Shown here one piece after another: positions 16,127-18,961 of a stretch of DNA of 18,961 bases. The notes under the pieces were generated by a model. The model did no database searches. It was not told where the DNA came from and saw only the letters and a program-made list of their open reading frames with translations. This DNA comes from DATEMK01 sp035275625 (GTDB taxonomy: Bacteria > Bacteroidota > Bacteroidia > AKYH767-A > OLB10). The first letter of the stretch is position 1; each line of letters opens with the position of its first letter. The position numbers and the translations under genes are program-made. The stretch is from the NCBI GenBank assembly GCA_035275625.1, contig DATEMK010000504.1, positions 1 through 18,961 on the forward strand, given 5' to 3'.

Positions 16127-16414
16127 TTAAAAGGCTTTGAAATAAACTACTACAAATGCGTACACAAATGTAGCTCCCAATACTCCTCTTGCAGAACGGT
16201 CGGATTGCCTGCGGAAGAAAAAAATAAATAAGCCGAGATTCAGAATGGCTCCAAGGCTGATGACAGAAACCCATGTGCCGGAGTTGATGATGTGCCTGGT
16301 AAAATTATCCAATTGCATGTAATTGAAAAATAAAAAATAAAACAAGAGGCTGCCCAGAAACGGTGCAATCAAACCGGGAATAAATCCTGTTATGAATAAA
16401 TCTTTATTTAACAT
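16127..16414 (-). CDS. Small three-helix membrane protein between surE and lpxB (second copy)
   Basis: A 95-aa protein of unknown function with three hydrophobic segments (about 7-31, 47-67, 76-92). Its ATG follows the TAA of the upstream 98-aa gene without any gap (TAAATG), which suggests translational coupling. It resembles that upstream protein: KD.F..G...GL near the N-terminus, NY..L after the first helix, a second helix with LGAILNLGLF against LILLALTLVLF, and an aromatic-rich YFKAF ending against FNHRYKIF. The pair probably arose by tandem duplication and diverged strongly. Position in front of lpxB hints at an envelope role; that is inference only. Confidence 0.75.
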   Translation of the reverse strand: MLNKDLFITGFIPGLIAPFLGSLLFYFLFFNYMQLDNFTRHIINSGTWVSVISLGAILNLGLFIFFFRRQSDRSARGVLGATFVYAFVVVYFKAF

Positions 16415-16711
16415 TTAGAAAATTTTATACCGGTGATTAAAGAAATAAATGATAGTGATAATAAAAACGCTAAGAAATAAGCCTTGCCCGGTTTTAATCA
16501 TATTCCATCTTACCATCATGAAACGAAAAAGTACCAGCGTTAGTGCAAGCAGAATTAATTGTAATCGCGGAGGATAAAGTTTTACACTCCAATAGCTGCT
16601 TCCGCTCATCAGTTCATTATAGTTTATGTATGTATAATATGCAACTCCTGAAAACAGCAGTCCTGTTATTATTCCCAATAAAAAAGAATCTTTTCCAAAG
16701 TATTTAAACAT
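16415..16711 (-). CDS. Small three-helix membrane protein between surE and lpxB (first copy)
   Basis: A 98-aa protein of unknown function with three hydrophobic segments (about 9-29, 49-66, 76-91) and a loop with YPPRLQ before the second. It ends in TAA directly joined to the ATG of its 95-aa relative. Its start, MFKYFGKDSF, is noteworthy: the bases of its first codons and of the 20 bp before them are repeated 101 bp upstream across the surE stop, suggesting that surE and this gene once overlapped and were split by an inserted repeat. No database family is recognised from memory. Confidence 0.75.
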   Translation of the reverse strand: MFKYFGKDSFLLGIITGLLFSGVAYYTYINYNELMSGSSYWSVKLYPPRLQLILLALTLVLFRFMMVRWNMIKTGQGLFLSVFIITIIYFFNHRYKIF

Positions 16712-16732
16712 TCTATTTTATTTTACTGAGAT
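16701..16732. repeat. Direct repeat copy A at the start of the 98-aa gene
   Basis: Matches 16802-16833 at 28 of 32 positions; the first 13 bases (TATTTAAACATTC) are identical. Copy A spans the first codons of the 98-aa gene and the noncoding bases before it. All four differences lie in its noncoding part. Confidence 0.75.
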
Positions 16733-16738
16733 TAAATT

Positions 16739-16797
16739 GCCACAGATTCACAGATTTTGTATTTTTTATTTTAAAACTTAATCTGTGAATCTGTGGC
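16739..16797. repeat. Inverted repeat of CACAGATT units between surE and the 98-aa gene
   Basis: Perfect 18-bp arms GCCACAGATTCACAGATT (16739-16756) and its complement (16780-16797), 23-nt AT-rich loop. Each arm contains two CACAGATT units. Flanked on both sides by the 32-bp direct repeat. Could form a strong RNA hairpin in the surE transcript; no T-tract follows it. Confidence 0.85.
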
Positions 16798-16801
16798 GAT
16801 A

Positions 16802-16833
16802 TATTTAAACATTCCACTTCATTTTATTGAGAT
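16802..16833. repeat. Direct repeat copy B over the surE stop codon
   Basis: Second copy of the 32-bp repeat. On the minus strand it covers the last codons of surE and its TAA, and also contains ATGTTTAAATA, which would read MFKY, the first four residues of the downstream 98-aa protein. Confidence 0.75.
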
Positions 16834-17605
16834 GTGTAATTGCATGATGTGCGGTGAAATCAAATTCAACGGGAACAATAGAAACATACCCGTTTGCCAA
16901 CGCCCATTCATCTGTATCTTCTCCTTTATCGGGATTAATAAATTTTCCGGTGAGCCAGTAATACGGACGGTTGTGCGGATCAAGACGCTCATTAAATTCC
17001 TCTTCCCATTTTGCCATTGCCTGCCGGCAGATTTTTATTCCTTTTATCTTATTTAAACTTAAATCCGGAATATTTACATTGAGCAATGAATTGACAGGCA
17101 TTCCGAATTTAAGAATCTGTTGTGCAATAATTTTTGCAATATGCCCTCCTGCTTTTAAATCGGCATTTAATTTATAATTAAGAAGCGAAAAACCGATGGA
17201 TGGAATTCCTTCAATGGCTCCTTCCATGGCAGCCGACATGGTTCCCGAATAAATTACATTGATGGAAGAATTGGAACCATGATTGATTCCCGAAACACAC
17301 AAATCAGGCTTACGATGGAGAATTTTATTTACAGCCAGCTTTACACAATCAACCGGGGTGCCTGAACATTGATAACCCAACGTTTCGCCATGCACTTCTA
17401 CTTTATCAAGACGCAAAGGTGTATTCAATGTTATCGCATGTCCCATTCCTGACTGCGGACTGTCGGGAGCCACCACAACTACTTCTCCCAACTCATGCAT
17501 GGCTTCTACCAAAGCGCGAATGCCGGGAGCGGTGATGCCATCATCATTGGTAACTAAAATTGTCGGACGGGATTTTTTTACTGCACTGCTCTTTCTTTTT
17601 GCCAT
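16805..17605 (-). CDS. surE: 5'/3'-nucleotidase SurE
   Basis: Removes phosphate from nucleoside 5'- and 3'-monophosphates (and exopolyphosphate in some species) in a metal-dependent way in the cytoplasm. Seen in 266 aa: ILVTNDDGITAPGI (16-29) with the metal-binding D21 and D22, APDSPQSGMGHAIT (46-59) with the metal-binding S52, CSGTPVDCV (80-88), and VSGINHGSN (104-112) with N108. The first ~13 residues are a basic extension before the catalytic core. The C-terminus, HLNKMKWNV, lies inside a duplicated segment shared with the start of the next gene. First gene of a block with two small membrane proteins and lpxB. Confidence 0.96.
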   Translation of the reverse strand: MAKRKSSAVKKSRPTILVTNDDGITAPGIRALVEAMHELGEVVVVAPDSPQSGMGHAITLNTPLRLDKVEVHGETLGYQCSGTPVDCVKLAVNKILHRKPDLCVSGINHGSNSSINVIYSGTMSAAMEGAIEGIPSIGFSLLNYKLNADLKAGGHIAKIIAQQILKFGMPVNSLLNVNIPDLSLNKIKGIKICRQAMAKWEEEFNERLDPHNRPYYWLTGKFINPDKGEDTDEWALANGYVSIVPVEFDFTAHHAITHLNKMKWNV

Positions 17606-17610
17606 GATGG

Positions 17611-17618
17611 CGAAATTA
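17611..17618 (-). promoter_or_regulatory. Possible -7 element of surE
   Basis: TAATTTCG on the minus strand is one base from TAnnTTTG and ends 5 bp before the surE ATG, so transcription would begin at or beside the start codon. The same eight bases occur upstream of carB. No clear -33 box. Confidence 0.25.
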
Positions 17619-17693
17619 CAGTTTATTTGGATTTTGCCCTCTCCACTGTTTTTTATTTGTAAGCATTTAAATAAATAAATTCCGGCTCAACGT

Positions 17694-17710
17694 GTAACCA
17701 TATTGGTAAC
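17694..17710. promoter_or_regulatory. Candidate HigA operator
   Basis: GTAACCA-TAT-TGGTAAC is a dyad with 7-bp arms and one mismatched pair, lying just upstream of the higB -7 box, where antitoxin binding would block transcription. Autoregulation by HigA is known for the family; this exact site is inference. Confidence 0.4.
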
Positions 17711-17718
17711 ATTCTTTA

Positions 17719-17726
17719 TATCTTTG
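17719..17726 (+). promoter_or_regulatory. -7 element of the higBA promoter
   Basis: TATCTTTG is an exact match to TAnnTTTG, 8 bp before the higB ATG. This implies a very short or absent leader. A TTG lies only 13 bp upstream, closer than usual, so the -33 part is weak. Confidence 0.55.
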
Positions 17727-17734
17727 CCGTAGAG

Positions 17735-18046
17735 ATGAGGATAATTTCAACAAGAACTTTAAGAAAGTATTGGGAGGAATATCCTAAAGCAAAACAATCC
17801 ATTCTCGCATGGTATGAAGAAACTGAGTCAGCTCAATGGAAGAATCCTAATGAACTTAAGGAGCAGTTTGGCAATGCATCTGTTATCAGTAATAAAAGAG
17901 TAGTGTTTAATATTCATGGAAACGATTTCAGATTAATTACAGATATTGAATACCGTGTGCAAATTGTATTCATAGTTTGGTTCGGAACGCATAAACAATA
18001 TGATAAAATAAATGTTAAGGAGGTAAAATATGATAAAGCCCGTTAA
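17735..18046 (+). CDS. higB: Type II toxin HigB (mRNA interferase)
   Basis: A 103-aa toxin of the HigB family, RelE-like ribosome-dependent mRNA endonucleases. Seen: MRIISTRTLRKYWEEYP (1-17), LAWYEETESAQWKN (24-37), SNKRVVFNIHGNDFRLI (52-68) and FIVWFGTHKQYDKI (79-92), the family blocks in order, with full length. It starts at the ATG at 17735, 8 bp after the -7 box, with no Shine-Dalgarno sequence. It overlaps the antitoxin gene by 17 bp, toxin first, the usual order for this family. The plus-strand pair is divergent from surE and convergent with the T9SS gene at the window end, a typical position for an inserted accessory module. Confidence 0.93.
   Translation: MRIISTRTLRKYWEEYPKAKQSILAWYEETESAQWKNPNELKEQFGNASVISNKRVVFNIHGNDFRLITDIEYRVQIVFIVWFGTHKQYDKINVKEVKYDKAR
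18016..18024 (+). promoter_or_regulatory. Perfect Shine-Dalgarno sequence of higA
   Basis: TAAGGAGGT inside the end of higB, with 6 nt between AAGGAGG and the ATG. No other gene in the window shows such a site, as expected for Bacteroidota. It fits a need for antitoxin synthesis to exceed toxin synthesis. Confidence 0.8.
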
Positions 18047-18389
18047 AAACAACAAGCAATATAAAGAAGCATTAGGCAGGATCTATGAGCTGATGCAAAA
18101 AGATATTAAAGCCGGTACAAAAGATTCAGATGAGCTTGAAATACTTTCCATACTGGTAAAAGAATATGAAAATAAACATTACCCGGTTCCGAAACCTAAA
18201 CCCCTTGAAGCCATAAAATTCAGGCTGGAACAAATGGGAATGACTGAAGCTGAACTCTCCGGCATATTAGGCCACAGGTCAAGAAAATCAGAAATATTTT
18301 CAGGTAAACGGAAATTAAGCTTAGAGATGATTCGCAAGCTGAATGAAATTTTGAAAATTCCTGCTGAGGTGCTTATACAAGCTTATTAG
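18030..18389 (+). CDS. higA: Antitoxin HigA, helix-turn-helix
   Basis: A 119-aa antitoxin of the COG5499-like HigA type. Seen: an N-terminal helical part (about 8-50; YKEALGRIYELMQ, DELEILSILVKEYENKHYP), a proline-rich hinge (51-58), and a C-terminal XRE-type helix-turn-helix (about 71-118; MTEAELSGILGHRSRKSEIFSG). It neutralises HigB and is expected to repress its own promoter, where a dyad is seen. It overlaps higB by 17 bp and is preceded by a perfect Shine-Dalgarno sequence. Its stop overlaps the convergent T9SS gene end by 4 bp. Confidence 0.93.
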   Translation: MIKPVKNNKQYKEALGRIYELMQKDIKAGTKDSDELEILSILVKEYENKHYPVPKPKPLEAIKFRLEQMGMTEAELSGILGHRSRKSEIFSGKRKLSLEMIRKLNEILKIPAEVLIQAY

Positions 18390-18961
18390 TAAATAACAAT
18401 CTTCCCATTCCACTTCTCCCCTGTTTTTTCATTTGTCACACTGAGCTTGTCGAAGTGAAACAAATAAACTCCCGGTTGTTTGCTGCCTTTGGTTAAAATG
18501 ATTTCATTGTTTGTTGTACTAACGCTTTCGGTTATCCTGCCGGTGATGTCATAAAGAGTGAAAAGAAATTTTTCTTTGTCGGGGTTTTTAAAAGTTAGTT
18601 TGGATTGGGTGGTGAGGGGGTTAGGGGAAATGGTAATTGGGTAATTGGGTAATTGAGGTAATTGAGTAATTGAGGTAATGGTATCGGGGGCGAGTTTGAT
18701 GATCCAGTAATCATAATCGCCATTGCTGTTTTCTGTTTTATCGCCTGAAACAGGAGATTGAGAATGTCCCCCTAATATATAGCCGCCATCATTGGTTTGC
18801 CGAATAGAATTGAGATTGTCGCTCCAAGCACCACCTACTGTATTTTGCCATCGGATAGTTCCCGCGCTATCAAGTTTTAGTAGCCAATAATCGTAGTCTC
18901 CGTTGCTATTTTCTGTTTTATTCCCTGAAATACCTGAGTTTGAATAACCACCAATAATGTA
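18386..18961 (-). CDS. T9SS cargo protein with 60-residue repeats, N-terminus outside window
   Basis: 191 visible codons, open to the window edge. Seen: one full and one partial copy of a 60-residue repeat (GYSNSGISGNKTENSNGDYDYW..., then GHSQSPVSGDKTENSNGDYDYW...) with the NDGGYILGG motif, a propeller-like type common in Bacteroidota surface proteins; a linker ITSITQLPQLPNYPITI encoded by tandem TCAATTACC-like units; and a type A sorting domain (ISPNPLTTQSKLTF, YDITGRI, PGVYLFHF, ending WNGKIVIY). The sorting domain contains the word CTTCGACAAGCTCAGTG in frame, coding for part of HFDKLSV. Its stop overlaps the end of higA by 4 bp. Confidence 0.88.
   Translation of the reverse strand, partial: YIIGGYSNSGISGNKTENSNGDYDYWLLKLDSAGTIRWQNTVGGAWSDNLNSIRQTNDGGYILGGHSQSPVSGDKTENSNGDYDYWIIKLAPDTITSITQLPQLPNYPITISPNPLTTQSKLTFKNPDKEKFLFTLYDITGRITESVSTTNNEIILTKGSKQPGVYLFHFDKLSVTNEKTGEKWNGKIVIY
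18434..18457. repeat. Dispersed repeat word inside a sorting-domain gene
   Basis: The minus strand carries CTTCGACAAGCTCAGTG with short flanks. From memory this word and its complement are widely scattered in Bacteroidota and some other genomes, mostly between genes. Here it is in frame near the protein end. Confidence 0.5.
18632..18680. repeat. Slipping 8/9-nt tandem repeat coding for the T9SS linker
   Basis: On the minus strand the units TCAATTACC, TCAATTAC and CAATTACC occur about six times in a row, alternating 8 and 9 nt in length. The reading frame stays open through all of them. It joins the propeller repeats to the sorting domain. Confidence 0.75.
18692..18961 (-). repeat. 180-bp coding repeats
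   Basis: One complete 180-bp unit (18770-18949) and the start of the next (18692-18769) code for similar 60-residue modules. The KTENSNGDYDYW block is identical in protein but differs at third codon positions, so the duplication is not very recent. Confidence 0.75.

Noticed and set aside
16739..16797. CACAGATT inverted repeat as terminator of surE
   Set aside because: The stem is strong but is not followed by T residues on the minus strand, and the next genes appear to belong to the same block.

Overview
The window looks like a chromosomal stretch of an AT-rich member of the Bacteroidota. The evidence is a cluster of secreted proteins with type A sorting domains of the type IX secretion system (T9SS), a DUF4834 gene, a CarB that lacks the C-terminal MGS-like domain, a surE-to-lpxB block, and promoters that fit the Bacteroidota TTTG / TAnnTTTG pattern. 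The genus cannot be read from the sequence.

Left part (1-6549, all on the minus strand): carB, a small DUF4834 membrane protein, a YfhO-type polytopic membrane protein and a family-4 glycosyltransferase cut by the window edge. They are closely spaced and probably co-transcribed, which would link carbamoyl-phosphate synthesis to cell-surface glycan genes.

Middle part (6734-14439): four minus-strand secreted T9SS cargo proteins. They are a 317-aa protein of unknown domain, a sialidase-like/BNR protein, an 868-aa BNR plus Kelch protein, and an Ig-like repeat protein. On the plus strand lies the orphan tail of a tail-fibre (peptidase S74-type) cargo protein. Two adjacent cargo proteins share a closely related sorting domain behind unrelated passengers.

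Right part: rpmH (L34, only 53 aa) with a textbook promoter and terminator; the block surE, two small related membrane proteins, lpxB; then a plus-strand higBA toxin-antitoxin module that meets head-on the 3' end of another T9SS cargo gene leaving the window.

The most interesting layer is not a gene. Short repeats of 7-9 nt units fill many of the spacers and have also entered coding sequence. (1) carB carries about 20 extra in-frame residues in the linker between its two halves, made of two small palindromes. (2) The surE junction was apparently split by an 18-bp-arm inverted repeat flanked by a 32-bp direct duplication, which leaves surE its own end and the next gene its own start. (3) The last T9SS gene contains the word CTTCGACAAGCTCAGTG in frame and a slipping TCAATTACC tandem in its linker. 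(4) Both genes with a TTG start (the glycosyltransferase and lpxB) lie directly downstream of repeat-filled spacers. No CRISPR array, tRNA, rRNA, transposase or phage gene was seen.
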